Positions 46,401 to 54,929 are shown, counted from the stretch's first letter. The stretch is DNA of 64,000 nt from Nemorincola sp044225795 (GCA_044225795.1 JBGAIF010000008.1:131334-195333); one strand, 5' to 3'. Numbers and translations: made by a program. Notes: a model not told the origin generated them from the sequence alone.

Positions 46401-46675
46401 TTTAATATCGTCAGGCCCTGAATGTTCCTGCTCGATATATTCTTAATGCCATCTACATACAGGAACTGGTCCTGGAGGCGGGTGGCGAAGAAGCCTTCCA
46501 TCTGTTGCGGTGTCATACCCCCGTATGGCTCTATAACATAAATAGTGGGCAGATTAAGATTGGGGAAAATATCTATCGGGATCGTTTTGATCGCTAAGAA
46601 CGAACCGAGGAAAAAAGCTGATACGATCACAAATATCGTAACCGGTCTCTTTAGCGATACTGATACAATACTCAT
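43463..46675 (-). CDS. RND-family efflux pump permease (1070 aa)
   Basis: Typical RND features are visible: N-terminal helix with KRPVTIFVIVSAFFLGSFLA, the PYGGMTPQQMEGFFATRLQD porter start, two sets of six helices and two large periplasmic loops. TM4 carries GILVDQATVTIENI, with a single Asp where AcrB-type pumps have two, as is usual in heavy-metal and other RND branches. The periplasmic AAQMGLNVAEVARSVTAVTSS segment is conserved. A long His-rich cytoplasmic loop (KYRHGAHHAHAGLALN) is unusual. It exports a substrate using proton flux; the class (drug, metal) is unresolved. The operon order is small protein, TolC-like, pump, adaptor. Confidence 0.94.
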   Translation of the reverse strand: MSIVSVSLKRPVTIFVIVSAFFLGSFLAIKTIPIDIFPNLNLPTIYVIEPYGGMTPQQMEGFFATRLQDQFLYVDGIKNISSRNIQGLTILKLTFFETADMAEASAQVALQVNRAMKFFPPGALPPQVIRFDASSLPVGELVFSSPDKTLDEIHEQAVTKVRPLFATVPGLSAPPPVGSNSRTVVINIDPSRMRGYNLTPDEIVNAIAKNNTMTPSGNTRIGNTIYMTRLNSLEKEVADFGDIPLRADAASMIQVKDVATVQDAADVTVGYALVNGKRSVYIPVVKTGSASTWDVVQKLRAKMPEMQSLLPDDIKISYDFDQSVFVINAVKSLVTEGILGAILTGLVVLLFLQDWRSCLIVVITIPISILVAVLCLKAAGQTINIMTLSGLALAIGILVDQATVTIENIHQHLEMGKKMREAVFDACTEIAFPLFLILLCIIAVFAPSFIMQGVPKALFLPLSLAIGFAMIISFLLAQSLVPVLADKWLKAEEYKYRHGAHHAHAGLALNTQEVEEVFVHMHMERAEPEKNDLFERVKVRFLAALQKMMRKRKRNVSLYLFIVLVLTSLSFLWIGKDLLPKSNNGQYQLRLRLPDGTRLERSEDMVHDVLGLLDSLTGNHVAISSAYIGLVPSTYGTLNLYVFNSGTHEATLQVQLDEGYKVDKDRFQDQVRAVIRKTFPSVRVSFEPIDLTEKVMSQGAATPIEVRVAGKNMDEIKDYADRLTGELRKVSFLRDVQIQQPLNCPSICITIDRAKAAQMGLNVAEVARSVTAVTSSSRFTEKNQWLDERSAYTFQVQAQVPEYIMDNLEELKEIPLIRGRSSPVLQDIATFRIDTMAGEYDRTGPRRYVTVNANLYKKDLQSATDVVNKAIHTLGAPPKGLVADVRGMSSLLKETLDSLQSGLLFAIAIIFLLLAANYESFSTSLAVLCTIPAVLLGSLVVLLMTGCTLNLQSYMGIIMSTGVSVANSILIVTNAEKLAGEYQYDMVKAATVSASIRLRPILMTSLAMVAGMIPMASGLGEAGDQTAPLGRAVIGGLIASTFAALFIVPQCYAWLKTKKSITLKHTNNES

Positions 46676-46678
46676 GTT

Positions 46679-48079
46679 CTAATGTTTAAATTGTTGTAAA
46701 AAAATACCGGTATTGCCGCTGAGCGCCGCTTTCATATAGGCAGCCTTCAGCAATTCATCCTGCACCAGTACAAAGTTTGCTTCTGCCTGCAGTAAGGCAT
46801 ATTGGGCATTGGTCACTTCTATCAATGTATTCAGTCCCGAACGGTACAATACAAGTTGCTGTTCATACGCCTGTCGTGCGGCACGCAGTTGCGAGGGCAT
46901 CTCACCCATTTTTTCTACATCGGACCGGTAGGCGTTGTCTGCTTCCAACATTACTTTCCGCAGCAACACTTCCTGCTCATGCACGGCTTTACCCGATGCT
47001 TCAATACGATACCTGCCCTCCGCATTCTCATCGTGCCTGCGTTTCAGATCGAAGAGATTATACGTCACCGTCATTGCGGCCAGGTAGTTGTATTTGCTAT
47101 TAGGCATACCGTCGAAAAAACCTGAAGGGTAGGTGCCGTCCGGCATGATGCCCGAACTTCTCACCCATGCTGCCGCATCTAAGCCGATATGCGGCAGGTA
47201 CTTCCTCGAGTTCGTCTCGTAATTCACCAGTTGCCATTCGTACCTGCGCTTAAATACATTTAGCATGGGGTTGTCGGCTCCTATGCTATCACCGGATATA
47301 TTGAGCGACTTACCAATACTGTTCACATCCGTAAGCACGGTAGTGTCCGGTGTCATATTGGTATTATTTAATCCCGTATAGGCCGCCAGGTCAATGCCGC
47401 AGGCTTCGAATTCCTCTCTTGACCTGAGGTAATCGAGCCGGGCGTTGGAAAATGTGGCGCTTGCAGTAGAACTGTCCACACCCGGCTTCAGCCCGCTGCG
47501 AACGGTTGCCGTGATGGCATTCATAATGAGCTCCGCGCGTTTCAGGTTCTGGCGTTCGGTCTGCAGCAACCGGTATTTTTTGAGCCACTCGAGATACAGG
47601 TACACCACCTTTCCGGTTAACTGGTATTTGTCATTATCAAGGTTGGCATTTTCAATTGCGGCCGATGCTACTGCTTCATTATGCAACGCACTGTAATATC
47701 CAAAGGTCACAATATCCCACCGGAGGAATGAAATGGCGGTATTGCCCGGATTCGGTTTTGAGTTGATGGCTGTATAGCTTCCCGGTGTAGATGGGATCAT
47801 CCCCATTGAAAAATAAGCTCCCTGCAGGGAATTATCAGAACCGGCTGAGAGTTGGTCGTGTAAGGTCAATGATGGCAGTCGCGTGCCATTGACCGATCGT
47901 ATGTGTGCGCGGGCTGCCTGCAGCTCCGCCTCGCGCTGTTTGATGAGCGGATAGTTGCTAACCGCGTTGCTTACTGCATCATACATAGTAACCGGCTGAG
48001 CTAATATACCCGAACCATGCATGCTGAATGCAAATAACGCAACACAGGTTATCACTTTCCTGTGAATGGTCTTATTCAT
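46679..48079 (-). CDS. TolC-family outer-membrane efflux channel (466 aa)
   Basis: The ATG at 48079 gives a proper signal peptide (NKTIHRKVITCVALFAFSMHG, ending ILAQ); the upstream start at 48142 would add 21 residues without sense. Two OEP repeats of long helices with YxxxxxxRxxELQAARAHI and, in the second half, SGLNTLIEVTNAQYALLQAEANFV mark the family. It forms the trimeric outer-membrane exit duct for the RND pump. Only 3 bp separate its stop from the pump start codon. Confidence 0.92.
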   Translation of the reverse strand: MNKTIHRKVITCVALFAFSMHGSGILAQPVTMYDAVSNAVSNYPLIKQREAELQAARAHIRSVNGTRLPSLTLHDQLSAGSDNSLQGAYFSMGMIPSTPGSYTAINSKPNPGNTAISFLRWDIVTFGYYSALHNEAVASAAIENANLDNDKYQLTGKVVYLYLEWLKKYRLLQTERQNLKRAELIMNAITATVRSGLKPGVDSSTASATFSNARLDYLRSREEFEACGIDLAAYTGLNNTNMTPDTTVLTDVNSIGKSLNISGDSIGADNPMLNVFKRRYEWQLVNYETNSRKYLPHIGLDAAAWVRSSGIMPDGTYPSGFFDGMPNSKYNYLAAMTVTYNLFDLKRRHDENAEGRYRIEASGKAVHEQEVLLRKVMLEADNAYRSDVEKMGEMPSQLRAARQAYEQQLVLYRSGLNTLIEVTNAQYALLQAEANFVLVQDELLKAAYMKAALSGNTGIFLQQFKH

Positions 48080-48162
48080 AAAAGATGAGCAACAGGATAT
48101 ACCTGTTTTGAAAGAAGTAAAAAAAGTGTGGTTGGCCCGCACCTTGCAGGCAGTAGAAACGA

Positions 48163-48510
48163 TCAGATAACAGGAGGCCCCCGTTTGTAAACGGAAGAAG
48201 GAGTAGAAGAAAGAGGGATCTTTTTATAAAAAGAACGGTATTGCCTGTTTACCGGGTAAACAATGCGAGGCAGCGGCTCATATATAACACCTATCAACGC
48301 AGATGCTTCTTCCTTCGCCTTGATACGGATCCCCTGCTTGGCCTTATGCTCCAGTGGGGCATGAAGCTTGATGTGGTCTGCCTTAGCCGGCACATTTACG
48401 AGAGTAGCTGATTCGTGCTGAACACAATGACACACAGCATTCCAATTGCTCCGGAATCCCAGTACAAAAGCTAAAAAAGGAAGCAATATGACAAGCAGCC
48501 TTTTGCTCAT
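48163..48510 (-). CDS. Small exported protein heading the RND operon (115 aa)
   Basis: The ATG at 48510 begins a signal-like segment (KRLLVILLPFLAFVLGF) followed by a CHCVQHES cluster (two Cys, two His), a Lys-rich middle and a C-terminal tail SSVYKRGPPVI. It lies 83 bp ahead of the TolC-like gene, on the same strand. The Cys/His cluster could bind metal, which would fit a metal-efflux pump, but there is no recognised family. An earlier in-frame start at 48549 is less likely. Confidence 0.6.
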   Translation of the reverse strand: MSKRLLVILLPFLAFVLGFRSNWNAVCHCVQHESATLVNVPAKADHIKLHAPLEHKAKQGIRIKAKEEASALIGVIYEPLPRIVYPVNRQYRSFYKKIPLSSTPSSVYKRGPPVI

Positions 48511-48590
48511 AACGAGCCAAAGATATAGTATCATCATTGAATGAAACAAAGAAAGAATTAAATCTTAACAATATTTGTGTAAAAAACGAA

Positions 48591-48616
48591 GGGCGCCTTC
48601 TAAAAAGAAGGCACCC
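48591..48616 (-). terminator. Hairpin upstream of the RND operon
   Basis: gggcgccttct / agaaggcaccc pair with one C-A mismatch around a 4-nt loop; on the minus strand a run of T's (CGTTTTTT) follows. It could end transcription from the 49-53 kb block. The rest of 48511-49026 shows no convincing gene: only short frames of under 30 codons and a CATGCC-T-GGCATG palindrome near 48985. Confidence 0.55.
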
Positions 48617-49026
48617 CCTTATTCAAACACAAACCAAATCTTTACTGCATGCCCTGAAGACCGGGCAGCTATCGTTTAAAAATAGTAGTATAGTTCTCAT
48701 CTGAATATTTTCATTTTTGATAATAATGCCAGATCATGGGTAAGAGAAGAAAGCTCATCAAAGACCGTAAGCAGGGGCTGTATTAATAGTTTTGCAGTAA
48801 CATTTTCACCGGTTACTGTCATATAGCCATAGGGCGCTTACGCATGAACTTAATTATCTCCTCTCCTGAACGGCCCGAATCACCCGAAATATGTTGCAAC
48901 GAAAAACAGCCTGGCAATGTACCACGTGCTGTTTGCATCGGTGCAATTCAGAAAGTAGCCAATTGATATTTGACCTGTTTACGTCATGCCTGGCATGAAG
49001 CAAACCAAGAGGCCACTTCAAAAGGA

Positions 49027-49572
49027 TCAGGAGAACTGAATGACTGAACGTCGTGGAGGTGGAGCGGCAATTTCAGGGGCTCCTATAGAATAATGGTTGA
49101 CAGACATTTCTGGAAAGTTGGCCACGTCGTATTCATGAAATATACTTTGGAAATGGGTGGCATTACACAAACATTTTACGTCTGTCTGGCATACCTTATG
49201 CTTGCTTACCGATGGCCCGTCTGCATTATTCCGGAGTTGACTGTTAGTATTAAAAGCTTCTTGTATTATGGACACAACATACTCCTCGTGCACATCATGG
49301 TGCACGGTCACCAAAACGCTATCCTGCTCCACTTCATAGGACACTATATCATAAAGGTGGTCGTGATACCATATCTCTCCGTCATTACCCCTGAAATCGG
49401 GAATGGACACTTTTATTTTATTCAGCACTACCCTCGTCTTTGAGACCTCAGTCCGCGCCTTAACCTTAGCAGCTACCTCGGCAAGATCGAGGTAGGTATA
49501 ATACACAGAAGATCCGGCCAGGAGAACTAGCAACATCACAGCATTTAGAGCAATAAATACTTTGCGCTTCAT
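49027..49572 (-). CDS. Membrane-anchored protein downstream of ccmF (181 aa)
   Basis: An N-terminal hydrophobic helix (VFIALNAVMLLVLLAGSSV) is followed by a polar domain. A conserved-looking block, SIPDFRGNDGEIWYHDHLYD then IVSYEVEQDSVLVTVHHDVHEE, recalls small Bacteroidota periplasmic proteins (EIxxxGxxYDI...D.V...D..E) that sit near copper or cytochrome loci. The tail is Cys/His-containing and ends APPPRRSVIQFS. It lies 64 bp after ccmF on the same strand and is likely cotranscribed. I cannot name its function; a role in metal or haem handling is possible from location only. Confidence 0.65.
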   Translation of the reverse strand: MKRKVFIALNAVMLLVLLAGSSVYYTYLDLAEVAAKVKARTEVSKTRVVLNKIKVSIPDFRGNDGEIWYHDHLYDIVSYEVEQDSVLVTVHHDVHEEYVVSIIQEAFNTNSQLRNNADGPSVSKHKVCQTDVKCLCNATHFQSIFHEYDVANFPEMSVNHYSIGAPEIAAPPPRRSVIQFS

Positions 49573-49636
49573 CAGCAGTATCGGCTAAGTGGTCGCTAAA
49601 ATTAACAAAAAAATCAAATAACTGCAAAAAGATATG

Positions 49637-52117
49637 CTAAGAAATGATCTTCCGGGATATCGCATCTCCGATAGAAATGAAGAACCCGAACACCATGATG
49701 ACGACACCCAACCAAAGCACATTGATATATGGGAACAGGAGCACCTTCAGAACGATATAATCGTCCTTGGGGTTGGTCTGACGTACCATCAATTCCACTG
49801 TAGTAGAATCCTGACTCTTTACGATAAGATTAGCAAACCGCGCATACATATCCAGTGCCTGTACGGTATCTTCCATATAAGTGATGTAGCGCTTGTCCCT
49901 GAGTATGTAAATAGGATTCAGCTCCTGCACCTTTCCGCCCAGGTTATAGGCTGTAAATTTTGCGCTGATGGCCAGGTCGCCACTCTGTGGTTCGTACCGC
50001 TTGTCAGATACATTCTTACTAAGCCCGTTATATACGAGGTAGCCATTGCTCAGGTATATCGAATCGCCCGGTACAGAAACCTTGTAGCTGCGATAGTCGC
50101 TGGTATCAGACTTACTCTTATCGCTGGCGGCATTAATAAAGGTGAAGATATCCCTGTTCCAATAGTGTTTTGTTGAGGGGTTAGCGCTCATACCCTGCTG
50201 ACCCTTAGGATTGATAAAGGCATCCGGATAGAGCATGAAGTCTTCCTGCACAGCCCTGGTCGAGGAATCCCTGCGCTCAAAATGTACTTTATAATAGATA
50301 CGCCTGTCTTTGCCCTCCACATCACTGTCGCCAACATAGGTAGCATAGTACTCCCCTATGGCCATTGGCACACCATGAAACAGTATGACATTCTCACGGC
50401 TTTCTTTAATATTCTCTTCCTCTGTCTTTTTGTTGAAGTCTATCGGCACACCGGTAGTGCTCAGCGATAATGCCTGTTTATTATAAGAAGATATCAGGAT
50501 ACCCAGCAGCACAGTTGCGAACCCGAAGTGCGCTACAGATGGTCCGATCTTCTTCAGCTTCAGCTTCTGAACAGCAATACCATAATATATATTGGCTACT
50601 ATGCCATAACAGGAAGAGAACAGCATGACATCATACTGCCACATGGTGATATGCTGGCCCCAGGCTATCAACGCAGCCATAACTGCCGATATAAGTGCGG
50701 TGATTCCCAATCGCTTCGCCAGCATCCTGCCATCAGTATTCTTAAACCGCATGTACATGACGGTGGCCGTGAGCAGTCCTAAAATGATAGCTACCCACAC
50801 CTGGATGTTGTTGTAGTGCATCATCGGATCTACGGGCGGAGCAAAATCTTTTCCGGTGATCCATTTGGCTAAAGGAGACCATACAGGAATAGATGTAGTG
50901 ATAATGATCTGAACAGAAGACAGGAACAGGATGACCGAGCCAATGAACATCCAGAACTCCCGTGACCATGTTTCTTCTTCGGACCTGATACGAGGCATAC
51001 TGCGCCAGCTTCGGATCAGCAGACCCTTGGTAAGTATCAGCAGTAAACCGATCACGATCAACAGGTGGTATGTCAGCGCCTTACCATCTCCTGTGAAGGC
51101 GTGGACAGATGTTTTCCCCAGGATGCCGGTACGTGTCAGGAAAGTAGAGTACCATACCAGCAGATGTGTGAGTGTCAGGAATATCATGGTGATGGTCAAC
51201 GCCCTGCCTGTACTCCTGTACACCAATAGCGTATGCAAACCACCTATAAGCACCAACCATGGCACCAGCGAAGCATTCTCTACAGGGTCCCATGCCCAGT
51301 AACCTCCAAAATTCAGGGATTCATAGGCCCATGCGCCTCCCATCATTATTCCCGTGCCCAACACTGCGCCGCCAAACAGTGACCACGCGAGTGTCGGCTT
51401 CACAAAACTGTCGTAATCTTTCTTCCACAATGCGGCAAGACAGAATGCGAACGGTATCAGAGTAGAGGCGAATCCGAGAAACAGAACCGGTGGGTGAATC
51501 ACCATCCAGTAGTTCTGCAACAACACATTGAGCCCGTTACCATCACGCACAAAATCAAGATAGTTGGGCATCGCAAAGATGGGCGCGCCCTGCATGGAAT
51601 AGCGAAGCAACAGGAAAGGCGTACTGCCGATCTTAATATCCTGGCCTATGTACATGCCCAGCAACATAGTACCCAGGCAAACCTGTACAAAGGCGATGAT
51701 GGTCATTACCCTTGTCTCGAGGCTTTTGGAGGTCCTCATAACAATAAGGCCGAGGATACTGTGCCAGAACATCCAGAGCATAAAGCTTCCCTCCTGCCCC
51801 TCCCAGAAACAAGACAAAAGAAATTTACCGGGCAATGACTTTGAGGAGTGTTCCCAGGCGTAATGGTATTCGAAAAGGTGATTGGTAATGATATAGAAGA
51901 GTGTGACAAACACGCTCACCAGTGACGCGGCATGGATAATGAACCCGGTGCGCGCGAGTTTCAGCCAGGTGTTGTTACTATTAAGGGCGGCATCACCGGA
52001 TGTTGCAGAACGGAAATAACTGAAAAAACTGAACAGGGAGGCGACAAAAGATGTGATTACAAAAAAATGACCCAGTTGCCCGGGCCCCAGATGCTCACCT
52101 ATGAATTGTGTATCCAT
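49637..52117 (-). CDS. ccmF: Cytochrome c haem lyase CcmF-like/CcsA (826 aa)
   Basis: The WWD haem-handling motif is present as GGYWAWDPVENASLVPWL (about 271-288), preceded by QNYWMVIHPPVLFLGF with a conserved His. FEYHYAWEHSSKSLPG, CFWEGQEGSFMLW and HLLVWYSTFLTRTGILGKTSVHAF are typical CcmF sequences. About 14 membrane helices and a large periplasmic domain near the C-terminus follow. It ligates haem, delivered by CcmE, to apocytochrome c on the periplasmic side. The gene lies 61 bp after ccmE. Other system I genes (ccmB, ccmC, ccmG) are not in the window. Confidence 0.93.
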   Translation of the reverse strand: MDTQFIGEHLGPGQLGHFFVITSFVASLFSFFSYFRSATSGDAALNSNNTWLKLARTGFIIHAASLVSVFVTLFYIITNHLFEYHYAWEHSSKSLPGKFLLSCFWEGQEGSFMLWMFWHSILGLIVMRTSKSLETRVMTIIAFVQVCLGTMLLGMYIGQDIKIGSTPFLLLRYSMQGAPIFAMPNYLDFVRDGNGLNVLLQNYWMVIHPPVLFLGFASTLIPFAFCLAALWKKDYDSFVKPTLAWSLFGGAVLGTGIMMGGAWAYESLNFGGYWAWDPVENASLVPWLVLIGGLHTLLVYRSTGRALTITMIFLTLTHLLVWYSTFLTRTGILGKTSVHAFTGDGKALTYHLLIVIGLLLILTKGLLIRSWRSMPRIRSEEETWSREFWMFIGSVILFLSSVQIIITTSIPVWSPLAKWITGKDFAPPVDPMMHYNNIQVWVAIILGLLTATVMYMRFKNTDGRMLAKRLGITALISAVMAALIAWGQHITMWQYDVMLFSSCYGIVANIYYGIAVQKLKLKKIGPSVAHFGFATVLLGILISSYNKQALSLSTTGVPIDFNKKTEEENIKESRENVILFHGVPMAIGEYYATYVGDSDVEGKDRRIYYKVHFERRDSSTRAVQEDFMLYPDAFINPKGQQGMSANPSTKHYWNRDIFTFINAASDKSKSDTSDYRSYKVSVPGDSIYLSNGYLVYNGLSKNVSDKRYEPQSGDLAISAKFTAYNLGGKVQELNPIYILRDKRYITYMEDTVQALDMYARFANLIVKSQDSTTVELMVRQTNPKDDYIVLKVLLFPYINVLWLGVVIMVFGFFISIGDAISRKIIS

Positions 52118-52178
52118 TCCAGTTCAAAAAAATAAAATAATAAATCCTGCGTCTTCTCCTAAAACTCAAAAATGCCTT

Positions 52179-52574
52179 CTAACTGTCCTTCCCTACTGCC
52201 ACCATATCCTTTTTATACTTCGAAGGGCACTTCATCTGTATCTTGGAACAGTGGAAGGTGCCATCCTGCAGGTATCCCATCATCACTATCTGCTCAGACT
52301 TTTCTATGTCCCGCGGTTTCTCTCCGTTAAAGACCACCTTGTTCACATTTCCGGCCTTATCCTTTGCATAGAAGTAAAAATGGTTCTCGTCTTTTTGCGG
52401 ATCATAGACCATCTCTTTGTCCTTCTCCAACATCCCGATCACATAATATTTCTTTCCGGGTTGCTTTGCTGCTGACGCAAAGGTCTCATAAGTACTGAAA
52501 TCTCCGAAAACACTAACCAGCACCGACAGTGCCACAACTATGAGGACCAATAAAACAATGTGCGTTTTTTTCAT
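52179..52574 (-). CDS. ccmE: Haem chaperone CcmE, cysteine (CxxxY) type (131 aa)
   Basis: A short cytoplasmic start, one membrane helix (VLLVLIVVALSVLVSVF) and an OB-fold domain (YYVIGMLEKDKEM..DP; HFYFYAKDKAGNVNKVVFNG; QIVMMGYLQDG) fit CcmE. The haem-binding tail is KCPSKY, with Cys116 and Tyr120 forming CxxxY instead of the HxxxY of enterobacterial CcmE; this variant is known in some bacteria. It holds haem in the periplasm and passes it to CcmF. The ATG at 52574 was chosen over 52631, because the latter adds an unneeded N-terminal extension. Confidence 0.9.
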   Translation of the reverse strand: MKKTHIVLLVLIVVALSVLVSVFGDFSTYETFASAAKQPGKKYYVIGMLEKDKEMVYDPQKDENHFYFYAKDKAGNVNKVVFNGEKPRDIEKSEQIVMMGYLQDGTFHCSKIQMKCPSKYKKDMVAVGKDS

Positions 52575-52678
52575 GTGTACACCCTTTCTGAAGCGTTGCA
52601 AAGTTAAGGCAGTTGATACACTTTTCAGCAAATAAAATGCTTTTTGCTGCCTGTAACATTTGTGTTTTTATTAATGAA

Positions 52679-52707
52679 AAATGCCTTGCTGCTTCAGCAA
52701 GGCATTT
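52679..52707 (-). terminator. Terminator after the 2TM protein gene
   Basis: A 13-bp perfect stem (aaatgccttgctg / cagcaaggcattt) with a 3-nt loop, followed on the minus strand by TTTTTC, lies 25 bp past the stop. It separates this gene from ccmE. Confidence 0.8.
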
Positions 52708-52731
52708 ACAATATTATAATATCACTGCGAA

Positions 52732-52983
52732 TTAGTTCTCGTAACCCTGTTGGTGGCGGTAAGTTGAATAGCCCGGATCATCATAGCTGGCAAATACGAT
52801 GCAGAAATGACCGAGTAATGCAAGAGCCCATGCCGCAGTAGTCCACGCAGGCCACGGATATGCCCACTGCCCGTTGTGCTTATCATACATCATCCACGAT
52901 AAAGCGGTAACAATAGCAAAGACAACAGCATGCAACATCAGCATTGACTTACCTTTTCCGGTTGGTTTTATTTTTCTGGGCAT
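52732..52983 (-). CDS. Small 2TM-domain membrane protein (83 aa)
   Basis: Two hydrophobic segments (MLMLHAVVFAIVTALSWMMY and TTAAWALALLGHFCIVFAS) are separated by a loop with WAYPWPAW, and the C-terminus is short and polar (YDDPGYSTYRHQQGYEN). This resembles the 2TM/SHOCT-associated small proteins of Bacteroidota. Function is unknown. It has its own strong terminator, so it is not part of the ccm transcript. Confidence 0.75.
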   Translation of the reverse strand: MPRKIKPTGKGKSMLMLHAVVFAIVTALSWMMYDKHNGQWAYPWPAWTTAAWALALLGHFCIVFASYDDPGYSTYRHQQGYEN

Positions 52984-53157
52984 TTTTTATCGTTTATATG
53001 TGGCAAAGATAATGCCCCCCGGTCATAAAATAAAGAAGTTGCTATTTTTTTCAGATAAAGGCTATTAATTCACAACAAAATGTGTTTATCTTAGTCTCCG
53101 GAAATACATTATAGCATTTTCAATTATTTTGTTTTCTTTGCGTTAGAATAATAAAGC

Positions 53158-53343
53158 ATGAGCACACTCAGAAAATTACTGTTGTTTGTAGTTGTAACGT
53201 CTATATTCTCTTCCTGTATTCTGCAACCAAGGCCATACAAGAAATGGTACAGAAAACGTGATGCTCATCGTTTGCCCCACTATCGTCATGGCAATAATTT
53301 TGGTGGCCGGAGGTATTGGGCGCACCACTACCAGACCTACTAA
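53158..53343 (+). CDS. Small basic lipoprotein (61 aa)
   Basis: A lipoprotein signal (LLLFVVVTSIFSSC) is followed by a 41-residue tail rich in Arg, His and Tyr (RPYKKWYRKRDAHRLPHYRHG ending RRYWAHHYQTY is split here by residues N, N, F and G). It pairs with the next small lipoprotein, which has the same signal-plus-short-aromatic-basic-tail design. Function is unknown; envelope or metal association is possible. Confidence 0.6.
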   Translation: MSTLRKLLLFVVVTSIFSSCILQPRPYKKWYRKRDAHRLPHYRHGNNFGGRRYWAHHYQTY

Positions 53344-53432
53344 TAGTGTCATTTACTGCGTTAAAATCTTCATAATCAGGTTTATTATTTAAACCCTGGC
53401 ACGATTTGAGTACTCTAACTATAAAAAAGGTT

Positions 53433-53609
53433 ATGCGTACGATGAAGAAATTGTTGCTGGCTGCCCTTGTTTCCATCAGTTTCGCCTCATGTGTGATTGT
53501 ACCGGCGGGCTACCCGCACAGGGGGTACTACGGTGGAGGATACAATCGCGGGCACCACTACGGACATCATTACGGACACCACTATGGGCACTACCACCAA
53601 TACAGGTAA
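53433..53609 (+). CDS. Small His/Gly/Tyr-rich lipoprotein (58 aa)
   Basis: After a lipoprotein signal (LLLAALVSISFASC) the mature part is almost wholly Gly, Tyr and His, with the repeat GHHYGHHYGHHYGHYHQYR near the end. Histidine-rich tails of this type can bind Ni, Cu or Zn. ATG at 53433 or 53442 are equally possible starts. It is 89 bp after the preceding small lipoprotein and 84 bp before the DUF6600 gene. Confidence 0.65.
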   Translation: MRTMKKLLLAALVSISFASCVIVPAGYPHRGYYGGGYNRGHHYGHHYGHHYGHYHQYR

Positions 53610-53693
53610 GGCAGTATAGCGCATTTATTTATTAGTGCTATATTTACACTTGTATCACTGTAGTATGCAGGGTATAAAACCAGACATCCGTAA

Positions 53694-54929
53694 ATGATAA
53701 AGAAGAGAAGCGTTTTGATGATCGCTGTGTTGCTCAGCTCTTATTTCATGGTGGGCTTACCGGCCACTAATGCCAGTGCGCAGTACGAAGATGCGAATGT
53801 AACTTACAATGACTTCTACCAAAACCTGGCGCCATATGGCCAGTGGATAGAAGACCCGAAATTCGGATATGTATGGGCGCCAGAAGTGGGTGCCGATTTT
53901 CGCCCCTACTATACCAACGGGCATTGGGTAATGACCGACTATGGCAATACCTGGGTATCAGAGTACGCTTGGGGCTGGGCTTGCTTCCACTACGGCCGCT
54001 GGACATTTGATGAATATTATGGCTGGTTGTGGATCCCCGGACAAGACTGGGGTCCGGCATGGGTTTGCTGGCGCGAAGGTGATGGATTTTACGGATGGGC
54101 GCCGATGGATCCTGAATATAAATTCAGTAAGTCATCCGGCGATTACCGCTGCCCTAATGACTGGTGGGTCTTCATACCCCCGCAGTATATCTACACCGAT
54201 AACTATTACAGGTATTACTCCGGGCCACGTGGTAATTCGCATATCATAAAGAACACCAACTTCATCAACAACACTTATGAGTTCAACCACATTACCTATG
54301 TTGGCGGACCGCATACAAGGCAAGTTGAGAATGCATCTCACAGGCCTGTACAGGTGTATAAACTTCGCAGCTCACCTACACTGACAACAAAGGTGCACAA
54401 CGACGAAGTGAAAATGTATCGTCCGGCGCAGATACTGCAAACATCTACGATCAACGGGCAAAGAGTAACCCCACCGAATGTGGTTACCGCTCCGCAACCC
54501 ATTGGCGCTCCGCAGCCTACTAACAGCCGTCAATCAGCCACATCGGACTTTAAGAGCGACATGCCGCAGAAAAAAACGGAAGCCGTGGGCCTGCATGTGA
54601 ACGAGGCCGTTAAGGCAAAGCCAAAACAGAACAATGTGACCAACCCGTATGAGTATGATATCAACAGGCCGGTAAATCAGCCAAGGCCGGGAGAAACCAT
54701 TCCACAACAGGCCGCACCAATGCCTGCGCCAAAGGAATCTGCCAAAACGGAAATAAAGAGGCCTCAGCCGCCAACAGACAAAGCAGCAGCTAAACCAAAC
54801 CGTCGTCCTTTGCCGCCAAATCAGAAACCGGCGCCACCGGCAAAACCAACAGACGACAAAGAACCACGACAAGCGCCCGCATCTCTGACCCGTCCGCCGC
54901 AACAGGCAACAGAAATCGGAAAAAGATAA
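53694..54929 (+). CDS. Secreted DUF6600-type protein with proline-rich tail (411 aa)
   Basis: A signal peptide (ending ASAQ) leads into an aromatic-rich domain with repeated W...G/W.P motifs (LAPYGQWIEDPKFGYVWAP; DFRPYYTNGHWVMTDYGNTW; YAWGWACFHYGRWTFDE; GWLWIPGQDWGPAWVCWREG), the pattern of DUF6600/YXWGXW-type proteins. Residues about 190-411 are low-complexity Pro/Gln/Lys-rich with many PxP and KxxP motifs. It is likely periplasmic or surface-exposed and may bind the wall or other polymers; function is not established. A strong terminator starts right at its stop codon. Confidence 0.8.
   Translation: MIKKRSVLMIAVLLSSYFMVGLPATNASAQYEDANVTYNDFYQNLAPYGQWIEDPKFGYVWAPEVGADFRPYYTNGHWVMTDYGNTWVSEYAWGWACFHYGRWTFDEYYGWLWIPGQDWGPAWVCWREGDGFYGWAPMDPEYKFSKSSGDYRCPNDWWVFIPPQYIYTDNYYRYYSGPRGNSHIIKNTNFINNTYEFNHITYVGGPHTRQVENASHRPVQVYKLRSSPTLTTKVHNDEVKMYRPAQILQTSTINGQRVTPPNVVTAPQPIGAPQPTNSRQSATSDFKSDMPQKKTEAVGLHVNEAVKAKPKQNNVTNPYEYDINRPVNQPRPGETIPQQAAPMPAPKESAKTEIKRPQPPTDKAAAKPNRRPLPPNQKPAPPAKPTDDKEPRQAPASLTRPPQQATEIGKR

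Noticed and set aside
48620..49026. Short frames (for example a 15-codon basic peptide near 48733) considered as genes
   Set aside because: They are under 30 codons, without a supported start context or recognisable composition.
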